Shown piece by piece: positions 1-8,373 of a DNA stretch of 41,509 nucleotides. Positions within the stretch are counted from its first letter, which is position 1, and each line of letters opens with the position of its first letter. Origin of the DNA: a virus. The translations under genes and the position numbers were made by a program. Location of the stretch: positions 1 to 41,509 of the IMG/VR virus record IMGVR_UViG_3300010371_000060. One strand, 5' to 3'. The notes under the pieces are model-generated. The model saw only the letters and a list, made by a program, of their open reading frames with translations. It was not told the origin of the DNA and searched no databases.

Positions 1-991
1 ACCCGCCCACGGCCGAAACAGGACCCGCTGTGCTGCCGCCGCCTCCCGCGCCACCAAACTCGGCGTTGTGCGTGGTGACGGCAGTGATGGGGCCGTCGGA
101 CCCCGTTCCGCCCCAAACGCCTGTCACACCTTTGGCGCCCGATGGTCCCGGGAACCCACCCTGACCCACAGCGGTGGAGCCCGTGGTGCCTGCGCCGCCA
201 GTCCCGCCGCCGCCGCCGCCGCCGCTCGCTACGCCACTGATGGCGCCGCCCCGGCCGCCGCCGCCGCCATACGCGGTGGCCGCGGAGCCAAAGCTGGTAT
301 TGCCGCCAACGCCGCCGTCCCCTCCCGCCGCGCCCGCGGCACCAGGCGTGCCCGCCGTGCCTCCCGCGCCCACTGTGACCGTGACCGTGGCACCCAGATC
401 CGCCGCCGCATACACCTCTCGCATGAACGCGCCGCCGCCGCCGCCTGCGCCGCCCTTGGCGATCGTGGCTGTGGCGAGCGAGGCGCCTGCGCCGCCGCCG
501 CCTCCGGCGCCCCACAACTTCACAATCACGGTCTTGGGGGTGAAGGAGGTGGGCTTGGTCCAGGTGTTGGCGCCGGGGGTGGTGAAGGTCTGAATATCCA
601 CCGGGCTGCTCGGGCTGGCGGACTTTGGCACGCCGCCGGAGGTGTAACTGAAGAAATCACCATTGGCGTCCATGACCACGTTCTCGCCCGGCTGCAGCGT
701 CCCGCTCCACAGCTCCTCGACATTCGTGCCATCGGTGTGCTGGATGGAGACAGCGTTGGCCACCGTGGCGTGCGTATTCGCCACCACCAGCATCTTCACA
801 TTCCGCTGCACGCTGGCGCCCGGCGAACCCACCACGTTGGTGGTTGTGGCGGTGGTGATGGAGGCAGTATTGGTGCGGCCGGGGGTGATGGTGCCGGCGT
901 TGTTATCCATGAAGCTGGCGTGCACCGCGATTGCTCCGGCGGAACCGGTCACAACCTGCACAAGATCACTGGTGCTCGTCAACAGCAACAT
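1..991 (-). CDS. Glycine-rich tail-fibre-like protein, C-terminus cut by window edge
   Basis: The reading frame opens at an ATG (complement 991) preceded by an AAAGGA ribosome site, and stays open to base 1, giving at least 330 residues. Residues 1-120 are a beta-rich, Thr/Ser/Val-rich segment with a QHTDGT motif, of the kind seen in phage virion surface proteins. Around residues 136-160 comes a glycine-rich-domain entry (TPGANTWTKP, then VIVKLWGAGGGG), followed by a long Gly/Ala-rich stretch built of runs of Gly. Such Gly-rich sheets form the distal part of some phage tail fibres and adhesins. It starts one base after the stop of the upstream fibre-like gene and is the last gene of the leftward operon in view. 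Function as a fibre is inferred; the C-terminus is not visible. Confidence 0.75.
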   Translation of the reverse strand, partial: MLLLTSTSDLVQVVTGSAGAIAVHASFMDNNAGTITPGRTNTASITTATTTNVVGSPGASVQRNVKMLVVANTHATVANAVSIQHTDGTNVEELWSGTLQPGENVVMDANGDFFSYTSGGVPKSASPSSPVDIQTFTTPGANTWTKPTSFTPKTVIVKLWGAGGGGGAGASLATATIAKGGAGGGGGAFMREVYAAADLGATVTVTVGAGGTAGTPGAAGAAGGDGGVGGNTSFGSAATAYGGGGGRGGAISGVASGGGGGGGTGGAGTTGSTAVGQGGFPGPSGAKGVTGVWGGTGSDGPITAVTTHNAEFGGAGGGGSTAGPVSAVGG

Positions 992-992
992 G

Positions 993-2480
993 TCAGAACC
1001 ATCCTTTCAGCAGCAACGTCGGATCAAAATCCCCAAGCGTTCCGTGGGTGCCAATTTGGGGCGGAGAAGGTATGCCTGTGAAAGCAATAGCCCCCGCAGG
1101 CGGCATTATTGGCACCGCCACCAATGGTGCGTTGCCTTGCACCGTGAGCGCCCCAGGATTCGGCGTAATCACCCCGGTTGGGGGCGCCTCCCCAAAAATC
1201 ATCAGCCCCAGCAGAATGTCGTCCGCGCTGCCCAGCGTTGAGGTGGCGGTCTGAGAACCTGTGGAGGTGATACGCTTGCTGGCGCTGGTGTAGCACGTTG
1301 GGCCAGCACCACCATAATTCCAGCCATTGATGCCAGCCGAAAAACCACTGCCGCCAATGCCTGGAATCTGTGCGTCGTGCGGATCATTACCCCACGAGCT
1401 GATGAGCGCGGGCTGATTGCCATTTGTGGCACTTACGCTGCCACTCGTGGCCGTGGCCACCAAAGCCGCAGCATGGCCATCAATGGGAGACTGAGCACCC
1501 TTGAATGTGGCGATGAACGACACCGCCTCCGTGATCCCCGAACTCCCTGCCGTAAAACTCGATTGTTGCGCGCCTTCATTCCGCACATTCAGCGCGGCAC
1601 ACCCGCCGGTGATACCTGCGGTGTTGCTTACATCCTGAAGCTGTGTGTAGCCATTGCCCCAGACTGGTGCGTTGGCGGACGTCCGGTTGTCATACATGAA
1701 CGCCAGCACCAACTCACTCGACTGCGTCGTGGTTGGCGTGGTGTTCGAGGTGAATGGGCTGGTCGCATCATCAAGCCCATTCGCAAACTGATCCAGAACC
1801 CCTGTCAGTGAGCCGTTCTGAATTTCCACCGCCCAGATCGACATCACCGTGTTGGTGCCGGTTGGGTTGTGAGCAGTGAAAACGTGACCGCTGCCGCCCA
1901 CTCCATTTTGGCAGTAGAAAATCTGTCCTACAACCGCCAGCCCTGACCCCAGCGCCGTGACAGGCGTGAAGGCGTTGCCTTTGTTGTCGGTGATTGGCGT
2001 CGCGGCAAACCCCGAGGCGCTCGTCGCGGCAAACACCACGAAGCTGCTGCCCGAAGCTGCGGTGTTGGCGCCGCCCGTGGCAATCGAATTAACCGCGCTG
2101 GTTGCCTCACCCGGCGTACCAGCGTTGAGCGCGGTGATCTCCAGGGTCTGAACGCCGCCGATTTCTTTAATCGCCAAACCCGGAAAGGCACCAACGCCGG
2201 GGTAAGTAATGGTGACGCTCGTCGCGCCGGCCGGGTGATTAATGGCGGCGGACTGACCACAGCCTTGGCCGTGATTCGTTGACCAGCAGGTGTCGGCCGG
2301 GATGTACAACCCACCGTTGTTGTCAGTGAAGTTGTACGTGCTGGCCGAGGAATCACCCTGCGTAGCGATCGCATGAATGATGCTGCCAAGCGTGATGTTT
2401 GACGAGAACGCGAGCGTAATGTTGCCGCCCGTGCCCGAGTTGATCGAGGTCTCGCGCTCTTGCAGAACGGATGCAGTCAC
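993..2480 (-). CDS. Fibre/adhesin-like virion protein with two C-terminal P-G-L-G-AP repeats
   Basis: This 495-residue protein is rich in Ser, Thr, Gly and Asn, has almost no charged clusters, and looks all-beta. Its central region (SSELVLAFMYDNR, VSFIATFKG) resembles the 294-residue product encoded at 11152-12036, suggesting shared lectin-like sandwich domains. Near the C-terminus it carries two copies of the repeat that makes up the 657-residue protein (PNPGALTVQGNAPL and PPAGAIAFTGIPSP). It starts at a GTG overlapping the previous stop (GTGA), so translation is probably coupled. No signal peptide or catalytic motif is visible. A receptor-binding or decoration role is inferred from composition and place. 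Confidence 0.7.
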   Translation of the reverse strand: MTASVLQERETSINSGTGGNITLAFSSNITLGSIIHAIATQGDSSASTYNFTDNNGGLYIPADTCWSTNHGQGCGQSAAINHPAGATSVTITYPGVGAFPGLAIKEIGGVQTLEITALNAGTPGEATSAVNSIATGGANTAASGSSFVVFAATSASGFAATPITDNKGNAFTPVTALGSGLAVVGQIFYCQNGVGGSGHVFTAHNPTGTNTVMSIWAVEIQNGSLTGVLDQFANGLDDATSPFTSNTTPTTTQSSELVLAFMYDNRTSANAPVWGNGYTQLQDVSNTAGITGGCAALNVRNEGAQQSSFTAGSSGITEAVSFIATFKGAQSPIDGHAAALVATATSGSVSATNGNQPALISSWGNDPHDAQIPGIGGSGFSAGINGWNYGGAGPTCYTSASKRITSTGSQTATSTLGSADDILLGLMIFGEAPPTGVITPNPGALTVQGNAPLVAVPIMPPAGAIAFTGIPSPPQIGTHGTLGDFDPTLLLKGWF

Positions 2481-2893
2481 GCCAACCCGCTCATCAAGAT
2501 CAACGGACTACACACCTGCGCCACGTCCAGTGTCACCCGGAACAGATCCGCCAATGCGGTGGCCAGCACCGTCTGATTTGGGCCGGGATTCAGCACGCCC
2601 ATAGTCACGGTCCAAAGATCACTCGTCAGCGGATTGCCCGCCCGGTCCAACCATGGACCCGCCTTATAACTACGCTGTGCGTCAAAGCGCCAGGTCACGC
2701 CGCCATCGACACTGTATTCCACCGTCGCCACGATCGGATCGGGACCGGTCTGCGGCCACGAAGCTCGCGGCGTAACGGAAATCTGATAGGCCGCGTACGC
2801 CGCGCCGACCGCCGGACTTACAAACGGTCCATGCGTGCCCACGCCAAGCACGGCGGTGGGCAGCGTGTAGATAGCGACAGGCGTGCTCGCCAT
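2477..2893 (-). CDS. Beta-rich virion protein of unknown function
   Basis: A 138-residue product lacking a recognised domain. It contains a VEYSVDGGVTWRF segment, the asp-box-like 'S-x-D-G-G-x-T-W' pattern often seen in beta-propeller or Ig-like virion proteins; here there is one copy. It lies between the head-tail adaptor-like gene (one-base gap) and the fibre-like gene (4-bp overlap). The position after the connector genes suggests a tail or neck component, but this is inference only. Confidence 0.6.
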   Translation of the reverse strand: MASTPVAIYTLPTAVLGVGTHGPFVSPAVGAAYAAYQISVTPRASWPQTGPDPIVATVEYSVDGGVTWRFDAQRSYKAGPWLDRAGNPLTSDLWTVTMGVLNPGPNQTVLATALADLFRVTLDVAQVCSPLILMSGLA

Positions 2894-2894
2894 T

Positions 2895-3269
2895 TCAGCC
2901 CTGCAGCGGAATCAACTCGCAGATCGCCTCAACGAATCCGCGGCCAAACTTGGAGTAATCGTTCACGCTGATCACGGTATATTTCCGGCCATTCCACAGC
3001 ACCACATCCGCGCCAGTGCCTGCGCCGGCCGCATTGCGGAGCTGGAAGCGAGTGATGACGGAGATGGTGTCATTCACATGCTCCCCCGCCGCGCCACGCG
3101 CCAGCCGCTGCCCCCGGTCAGAAGTCACCACCCCCGCAAAGCCAAACGTGGTCAACGTTGTCTGTGCCCGCCCGTCACCCCCAACGGATGCCGCGGGACG
3201 CAAACACTGCAAATCCGTATCGCAGAAATTTGGGTCCGCCAGCACCCTTGTCACATCCAACCGCGGCAC
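2895..3269 (-). CDS. Head-tail adaptor-like protein
   Basis: A 124-residue protein starting at GTG, 2 bases after the stop of the HK97-gp10-like gene. The N-terminal pattern (LDVTRVLADPNFCDTDLQC) and a C-terminal WNGRKYTVISVNDYSKFG segment resemble small connector proteins that follow DUF4054 and HK97-gp10 genes in many phage head modules, where they join the portal to the tail. I recognise the gene order and general pattern rather than a specific named family, so the call is an inference from synteny. Confidence 0.6.
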   Translation of the reverse strand: MPRLDVTRVLADPNFCDTDLQCLRPAASVGGDGRAQTTLTTFGFAGVVTSDRGQRLARGAAGEHVNDTISVITRFQLRNAAGAGTGADVVLWNGRKYTVISVNDYSKFGRGFVEAICELIPLQG

Positions 3270-3271
3270 AG

Positions 3272-3838
3272 CTATTTCCTCCGCACAACAACCGACGTGA
3301 TCGCGCGGCGCAACTGGCCGGTGTTGATCAGCGGCCGGATGCCCGTTTGTGCCTGTGCCACGCCGGGCGCCACGCCGCTCTTGACCAGCTGCATGTATTG
3401 CTCTTCACTGGGGCGCCGAGAAAGCGTGCCGCGCCCCCGCGCCCGGGCAGCAATGGTGCCGGGCTTGAGTGGAACAAAATTCCCTGTGGTGATTTCTGCC
3501 TTGGCACCGGTTTCGGCGATGATGCCCGCGGCCACCAGCTCCCGCTGCACCGTTTGTGCGTCGCCGTTCAGGGCTGCTTCCGCGGCTTTGCGCAGATGCG
3601 GCGTATACTGATTCGCCACCTTCCGCACCCCAGGCACCAGGAACGGCCGCGGCGGAATGTTCGCCGCGGGCGCACCGAATTCGTGGATGTAGCCCAGGGC
3701 GGCATTAGTGATGCCGCCACCCGTACGCGCGGCACCACTTTCCGGAAACCCCACCAGCACCTCCTTGCCGGTCAGGTCTCGCAACGCCTTGGTGATGGCG
3801 GCGCTGCGGTCATGCATCACAAACCTTCGCTCCGCCAC
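3272..3838 (-). CDS. HK97 gp10-like head-tail connector / tail completion protein
   Basis: A product of up to 188 residues. The segments KEVLVGFPESGAAR, ALGYIHEFG and IPPRPFLVPGV are typical of the HK97-gp10 family: the Gly-Phe 'VGF' start of the core, the 'HEFG' motif and the 'PPRPFL' motif. Proteins of this family sit at the head-tail joint and complete the neck. Start choice is uncertain: a GTG at 3838 or an ATG at 3817 with AAGG a few bases upstream. It follows the DUF4054 gene with a 3-base gap, the order expected in this type of module. Confidence 0.85.
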   Translation of the reverse strand: MAERRFVMHDRSAAITKALRDLTGKEVLVGFPESGAARTGGGITNAALGYIHEFGAPAANIPPRPFLVPGVRKVANQYTPHLRKAAEAALNGDAQTVQRELVAAGIIAETGAKAEITTGNFVPLKPGTIAARARGRGTLSRRPSEEQYMQLVKSGVAPGVAQAQTGIRPLINTGQLRRAITSVVVRRK

Positions 3839-3841
3839 AGC

Positions 3842-4309
3842 TCAGAATCCTCCGAAGAACTCCCCCTCAAACTGTGCCCCCGCGCAGGGCAAGCCAACCT
3901 GCACCCCGCCCGCACCATACATCCGCACCAGATTGATCAGCTGGATGCCGTACCGTGTCTGGTTCCAAAACGCCTCATTGTCCCAGGTGACGGCCTGAGT
4001 GTCGGCACTGTAGGACACTTTATCGACCGACTTGGCTGTGGCCGGCCCTTCCACCTCCCCAGGCACGCCGCCCGCGTCCGCTGCCTGTTCATCCCGTTTG
4101 TCGAGCACCAGGTGGTGCGCGGTGAACAGCATGGTGGCGTAGTCGAGCGTTGGCGGATCATTTGCAATTCGATTGCCTTGCCCGGAGTTGGCGCCGGTGA
4201 AAGCCGTGACCGCCAAAGAGACATAGAACGCAATCGCCGCGTCCGGGTAATCACCCTGGTCCTTGAATGCGCGCAATGTCTCCCGGAAGCTTTCTGTGGT
4301 GACGCTCAT
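3842..4309 (-). CDS. DUF4054-like head-tail connector protein
   Basis: A 155-residue protein with the typical DUF4054 layout: an N-terminal FKDQGDYPDAAIAFYVSLA segment, then a central TMLFTAHHLVLDKRDE helix and a C-terminal YGIQLINLVRMYGAGG segment. Members are about 130-160 residues and act as adaptor proteins bound to the portal ring. The ATG overlaps the previous stop by 4 bp, implying translational coupling. Length and neighbours (capsid upstream, HK97-gp10 downstream) agree with the assignment. Confidence 0.85.
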   Translation of the reverse strand: MSVTTESFRETLRAFKDQGDYPDAAIAFYVSLAVTAFTGANSGQGNRIANDPPTLDYATMLFTAHHLVLDKRDEQAADAGGVPGEVEGPATAKSVDKVSYSADTQAVTWDNEAFWNQTRYGIQLINLVRMYGAGGVQVGLPCAGAQFEGEFFGGF

Positions 4310-4779
4310 GAGCCGCTCGTGTTCTGCTCCTGCAATTCATCCACAGTCTTGTCGGCGTCGGCGCCTTGCTTGGCCTGCAGCTCATTCACCGGCGTGTTGA
4401 GCTCTTTCTCCAGTGCCTCCGTGTTCTGGGCGCCGGTGCCTGCGTTGGCCTGTGTACGGGCCAGCGCCGCTTCGGCTTGCTGGAGGATGCGCTTGTCTTC
4501 GGCTTCTTGGCGCTTGACACGTTTGGCCAGCTCGTCGATGCGCTGCTTGGTGACTTCGGGGCGCTCCAAATGCCCATCCGCGTGTTGCTCCCGGATCCAC
4601 TCGTGATCGGCCACTTCCTTGGGCAACTCAATCTCGGTGGGGATGAATTTCCCTGTCTGCGGATCCTTCGACGGTGTGAACCGCAGCTCGGTCGCGATCC
4701 GTGAGCCTTTCTTCGGCGGCACGGAGAACACGAAGGGCTTGAGAATGATGCGCGTGACAGTGGCTTTTTCTTCAGTCAT
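4306..4779 (-). CDS. Charged coiled-coil head-module protein of unknown function
   Basis: The start is the ATG at 4779, preceded by an AGGAG site 8 bases upstream. The 157-residue product has an N-terminal globular part (residues 1-60, with FVFSVPPKKGSRIATELRF) and a highly charged, Gln/Ala/Glu-rich C-terminal half predicted to form a coiled coil (residues about 65-150). It lies between the capsid gene and DUF4054. In such phages this slot holds small structural or assembly genes. I do not recognise a family. Confidence 0.7.
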   Translation of the reverse strand: MTEEKATVTRIILKPFVFSVPPKKGSRIATELRFTPSKDPQTGKFIPTEIELPKEVADHEWIREQHADGHLERPEVTKQRIDELAKRVKRQEAEDKRILQQAEAALARTQANAGTGAQNTEALEKELNTPVNELQAKQGADADKTVDELQEQNTSGS

Positions 4780-4805
4780 AATACAGCTCCTGCTCAGCAG
4801 TGGTT

Positions 4806-4832
4806 GAGCCCCCGGCCCGGCCCGGGGGACTC
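4806..4832 (-). other. GC-rich RNA hairpin after the capsid gene
   Basis: In the 61-bp gap after the major capsid gene, the leftward transcript can form a strong hairpin with a CCCCCGG/CCGGGGG stem and a 6-nt loop, extended by GAG/CTC after a single mismatch. No U-tract follows, so it is not a classical intrinsic terminator. It could stabilise the capsid mRNA 3' end or reduce read-through into the next gene; either role is inferred. Confidence 0.5.
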
Positions 4833-4840
4833 TGTGCCCA

Positions 4841-5965
4841 TCAACCCAGATTGGACCGGCGTCCGCACGTCTCCGGGTACACCATTTCCACGGCACCCAG
4901 GCGGCCGTAGTACGTGACTTTCTGCCAGATACCCGTCCACTCGGGGTTGGTCCGGTTGATCGGCACGTACGGCCACCGCACCCGCATCGGGTCCTTGGTG
5001 TACGCGAACATGGAGTTGGTGGCCGCAACACCCAACGTGTTAGCGTTGTTGGTGCCGAGCAACCACTTGGTGGGCTGGATGCGGAGCGACTGGCCATTGC
5101 TCTTGGCCAAGTTGTTGCGCATCACGAACTCGAGGATGCTGATGTTGCCGGCGGAGCTGATGAGCGTGCTCACCAGGATAGAGAACTCCGTCGGAGAGAG
5201 CAGCAGATCGCTCGGCATCACTGCCCAGGCTGACGCCGCCCACACGCTGTTGAGCAGTGAGTTGATGTCCGCCAGGATCTGCGCTGGGGTCGCCGTTGCC
5301 CACCCACCCGTCACCGCGTTGCCGGTGTTGGTGAGCAGGGAATGGTTCAGCAGCCCATTCATGCCCAGCACCGTGTCACCCACATAGACCTGCTCGTCGC
5401 AGTCCATCTGGTGCTTGAGGTTCAGGCCCATGAACTTCTGCTCGTCCACCGGGCGGCCGGCACGCGCCGCACTGGCCAGCTCCGGAATCGTCCAGGACAG
5501 CTGCATCGCCCAGAGCTGCAAGGGCTGCAGCGTCTTGCCGATGTCCAGCGACACCGCAACGATGGCGTTGGACTCCTTTGCCACCCATGCCTTGTTCGAC
5601 CCGGCAATGCCCTGCACCTGACCGAACTGGGAGTTGGTGTAGCTCGATTCCTCGTCGGCAATCGAGACATCCTCGCGCAGGTCGATGTCGCGGCTCCAGG
5701 TGACCGCGGCCAGCGGCATGTGCAGCCGCTGATCCAACCGCTCCAGCTCTCCCACCAGGAAGACGCCCGAGGAGTCTGCCGCGGCTTGGTCCACGGTCAT
5801 CAGTCCCAGCCCGTCATCCCGGGTCCGCACATTGCGGATCAGCCGGGGGAGATCCCGTCCGCTGACGGAGCGCCGCTGATCGAGCGGCGTGTTGGTGTCC
5901 TTGACAATGGTCAAGGGCACTGTCATGCCGCGCGGCAGCCGCGAGGCAGATGCTACCTGAATCAT
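4841..5965 (-). CDS. Major capsid protein, DUF2184-like
   Basis: A 374-residue protein starting at the ATG at 5965, which has a clear AGAGGA site 8 bases upstream, one of the best ribosome sites of the late operon. The sequence fits the DUF2184 type of HK97-fold capsid: an N-terminal arm with PLDQRRSVSGRDLPRL, a VTWSRDIDLREDVSIADEE region, QVYVGD, a helix around MPSDLLLSPTEFSILV and a C-terminal WQKVTYYGRLGAVEMVYPE strand. It forms the icosahedral shell. It follows the decoration gene and precedes the connector genes, the usual order. No N-terminal delta domain is evident, which fits a separate protease/scaffold gene upstream. Confidence 0.85.
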   Translation of the reverse strand: MIQVASASRLPRGMTVPLTIVKDTNTPLDQRRSVSGRDLPRLIRNVRTRDDGLGLMTVDQAAADSSGVFLVGELERLDQRLHMPLAAVTWSRDIDLREDVSIADEESSYTNSQFGQVQGIAGSNKAWVAKESNAIVAVSLDIGKTLQPLQLWAMQLSWTIPELASAARAGRPVDEQKFMGLNLKHQMDCDEQVYVGDTVLGMNGLLNHSLLTNTGNAVTGGWATATPAQILADINSLLNSVWAASAWAVMPSDLLLSPTEFSILVSTLISSAGNISILEFVMRNNLAKSNGQSLRIQPTKWLLGTNNANTLGVAATNSMFAYTKDPMRVRWPYVPINRTNPEWTGIWQKVTYYGRLGAVEMVYPETCGRRSNLG

Positions 5966-6010
5966 GTGATTGTCCTCTGTGAGAATGTAGCAGCTGTGTC
6001 GCGTCAACCC

Positions 6011-6511
6011 TTACAGGTTGAACGCCACCTCCGCCAGGTTATTGCTGTCGACCGGGCCGGTGAACACCGCAATGCCGCCCAATGCCGCGGTGATCTGGTA
6101 GTTGTTGGCGCTCGTCGCACCTTCAACCCCACCGACGATCTGCTGACCGGAAGGCGCCTGGAACCGGATGAAGACCCCGGTGCCCAGATTGCAGCTGCCG
6201 CCGCCCAGCTGCACGAGCACGACGATGTAGCCGCGGCGCATGATGCTGGCGGGACCAGACGTGGGCGGCACAGACGTTCCCAGCGGGTCCGAGGCATTGG
6301 GCCCCGTGGTGGGGAACGGGCGGGCCAGGAATCCGTACACCACCTGCCCGGTGCCCGAAACTGGGATCACTTTGCCAGCAGAAACCTGCGCCGGCAAACC
6401 GTACTGCGGGAACGCGGTGGCGCCGAACGCCTGTGCTTCCACGATGGAAGCATGCGGCCGCGAAATGTCTCCCTGGACGCCGAAGGGCATCCGGTATGTG
6501 ATTGCGGTCAT
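6011..6511 (-). CDS. Capsid decoration / structural cement protein
   Basis: A 166-residue beta-rich protein with segments typical of small proteins encoded just before DUF2184 capsid genes: ITYRMPFGVQGDISRP, FPQYGLPAQVSAGKVIPV and GQVVYGFLARPFPT. Such proteins bind the outside of the shell at symmetry axes. It lies 45 bp before the capsid gene and 35 bp after the protease/scaffold gene. The C-terminal half (RRGYIVVLVQLGGG, TGVFIRF) forms the predicted sandwich. Function inferred from context and sequence pattern. Confidence 0.75.
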   Translation of the reverse strand: MTAITYRMPFGVQGDISRPHASIVEAQAFGATAFPQYGLPAQVSAGKVIPVSGTGQVVYGFLARPFPTTGPNASDPLGTSVPPTSGPASIMRRGYIVVLVQLGGGSCNLGTGVFIRFQAPSGQQIVGGVEGATSANNYQITAALGGIAVFTGPVDSNNLAEVAFNL

Positions 6512-6546
6512 TTATGACAAGTCCTCTTGTGTGTTGGGTGGAAAGA

Positions 6547-8373
6547 TCAGCCCTGCTTGGCCGCGCGCTCCGCCCAGTACTTCCGGGCCTGCGCATTCAT
6601 GTCGGCGATGGTCTTGGGCCGCGAGTCGTTGGTGTTGTTGCCACCACCAGAGACCGAAGCCGGGCGCCGCACCACACCGAAGAACCCGGTGTTGTTCTGC
6701 TGCCGAGCCAGCTGCGCTGCGCCATTGAACACCTGGAGCAGCCGTTCGCCCCGCAGCTCTTCGATCTTCGCATCACCCACCAGGAACGACCGCACGTTGG
6801 CGGGTCCCTGCTTGTTGGTGCGCACGTGAGCGGAGAGAGAATCGCGCATGAACTGCGCCAGCACACGGCCGCCGTTGCCCTTGATGGAGTCAGCGGTGGG
6901 CTTGCCAATGCCCGGCGCCAGCACCTCGGCGCGCTCAATCACAGCCGCGAGCACCGGCGATTGTGCGGCAGAATCGCCCGTCAGGTTGCCCCGCCAGGTG
7001 GTGCCCAGGTTGAGCACGTGGCCCGGCTCTTCGGCCTCGATGATGGTGTCGCCGACTGCCTCGTGCTCCGCCATTTCTTTGGCGTGCGCGGCTTTCTCGC
7101 TGGCTTCCTTTTCGTCCTTGGCGCGCCGATCCGCAACCTCTTTCTCCTTGGCCTTTTTCTCTTCCTCGCGCTCCGCGTCCCGCGCAGCCTGCCAGTCCTT
7201 CACCGCCTTCAGATCCCTGGCGATGGCGTCGAGCGTCTTGCCGACATTTGACCCCTCTTCCTCTTCATCAGGGTCCTTTGCCGCGGCATCCGCACTCGCC
7301 ACGGCGGCGGCAATCGCGGCGTCCATCTTGCCAGCGGTTGAATCGTCTGTCTTGATGCCGACAGCAGCCAGCGCAGTACGCACCGCGATCGCGAGCCGGC
7401 CATTACGGGATGCCATAGTGGTGTCCTCTTCAAGTTGAAGTGTTGCGTGGTCACGTACTGCCACACGCGCGCCTGCGCGTCCGGCTTTGACAGCGGCCAC
7501 ATGGTTGCCGATGATGTTGCGCTGAACCGCCCTGCCGGGCTCCACCTGCTCATAATCGGCTCTGTAGCCGGCGGAAAGGTCCGGAAGATATTTGTTGACG
7601 TACTGGATGGCGTTGGGGTTTTTGACGATGATGTCAGCGATGATCAAATCATCCTCAATCCCAGTTCCACGCCGCACGTTCTGCACATGCCCAACGGAGT
7701 GCGCTTCCCAGTTGGACGCATCAACGCCATCCGGCGGATGCTCAATCACAAAGTCCTTGCCCTCGAACGACCGCAGCGTGTCCTCATGGAACACTTCCTC
7801 GGGCGGGCGCTCGACGATGATGTAACCGGATTTGTTGGGCTGGATGCCCTGCACCTCATGCCCCGCGTACAGCTGTTCGCCAGTGCGGGCGATGGGCGTG
7901 CCCTCCAGCAGCAAGAACCCTTCTGGGGTCAGCTTGCGTGTGGCGCCAATTTTCTCTGGCGCGTAATACCCGGCAAAGTCATTCGTACGGCGGGAAGTGG
8001 TGGTGGGCTCGGCCATGCGCAATGCCTCGGCTACGCCTGGATGCAGGGGTTGGGGCGGATCGTCTGGATACGCCCAGCGGAATTCGGTGTGCTCTTCATT
8101 CAACAGTGGCGTGAATTCTTCGGGCGCTTCCGCGGTGAACGTGGTGAAGGCGCCAGCCAGATGCACCTGCGCCAACTCAGCAGCGGTGAATTGCCCGCGC
8201 GGGCCAATCTCTTCCCGTGCCTCGCGCAACGCAGTTTGCTCCGCGGTTTCGCCGCTTTCCGCGGCACCCCCAGGGAAGCACCACTCGCCCGGATGGTCCC
8301 CGTTGGCGCTGCGCTTCAGAAACAGCAGCCGGCCTTGCGGCGTGACGATCGCAATGCCCGCCCCCGCAATCAT
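6547..8373 (-). CDS. Nudix domain fused to DUF2213 protease-like and scaffold-like regions
   Basis: The ATG at 8373 overlaps the preceding stop by 4 bp; the product has 608 residues. Residues 1-130 form a Nudix hydrolase domain: the box at about residues 36-58 reads G-x5-E-x7-REA-x-EE-x-G, all catalytic positions present. Residues about 140-330 match the DUF2213 region (GTPIARTGEQLYAG, FVIEHPP, DLSAGYRADYE) found in phage head-maturation proteins. Residues about 350-430 are a very charged Glu/Lys/Ala coiled coil, likely a scaffold. The C-terminal 170 residues are globular. This is consistent with a protease-scaffold polyprotein acting inside the procapsid. The nucleotide-cleaving domain may act on free nucleotides or modified ends; its substrate is unknown. 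Confidence 0.85.
   Translation of the reverse strand: MIAGAGIAIVTPQGRLLFLKRSANGDHPGEWCFPGGAAESGETAEQTALREAREEIGPRGQFTAAELAQVHLAGAFTTFTAEAPEEFTPLLNEEHTEFRWAYPDDPPQPLHPGVAEALRMAEPTTTSRRTNDFAGYYAPEKIGATRKLTPEGFLLLEGTPIARTGEQLYAGHEVQGIQPNKSGYIIVERPPEEVFHEDTLRSFEGKDFVIEHPPDGVDASNWEAHSVGHVQNVRRGTGIEDDLIIADIIVKNPNAIQYVNKYLPDLSAGYRADYEQVEPGRAVQRNIIGNHVAAVKAGRAGARVAVRDHATLQLEEDTTMASRNGRLAIAVRTALAAVGIKTDDSTAGKMDAAIAAAVASADAAAKDPDEEEEGSNVGKTLDAIARDLKAVKDWQAARDAEREEEKKAKEKEVADRRAKDEKEASEKAAHAKEMAEHEAVGDTIIEAEEPGHVLNLGTTWRGNLTGDSAAQSPVLAAVIERAEVLAPGIGKPTADSIKGNGGRVLAQFMRDSLSAHVRTNKQGPANVRSFLVGDAKIEELRGERLLQVFNGAAQLARQQNNTGFFGVVRRPASVSGGGNNTNDSRPKTIADMNAQARKYWAERAAKQG

Noticed and set aside
178-245. Trinucleotide-like GCC/CCG run
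   Set aside because: It encodes a poly-Gly part of the tail-fibre-like protein; not an independent repeat element.
68-1241. Several long plus-strand ORFs opposite the Gly-rich gene
   Set aside because: They are antisense to a frame with a good ribosome site and protein-like composition. GGC/GCC codon runs keep the opposite frames open, and their translations are Ala/Pro/Arg low complexity.
1399-1405. CTGATGA in the fibre-like gene, also at 5157-5163 in the capsid gene
   Set aside because: Antisense to coding sequence and lacking the remaining hammerhead core and stems.
3158-4606. 482-codon plus-strand ORF opposite connector genes
   Set aside because: It spans several recognisable minus-strand genes (HK97-gp10-like, DUF4054-like). 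GC-rich third positions keep the complement open; no domain pattern.
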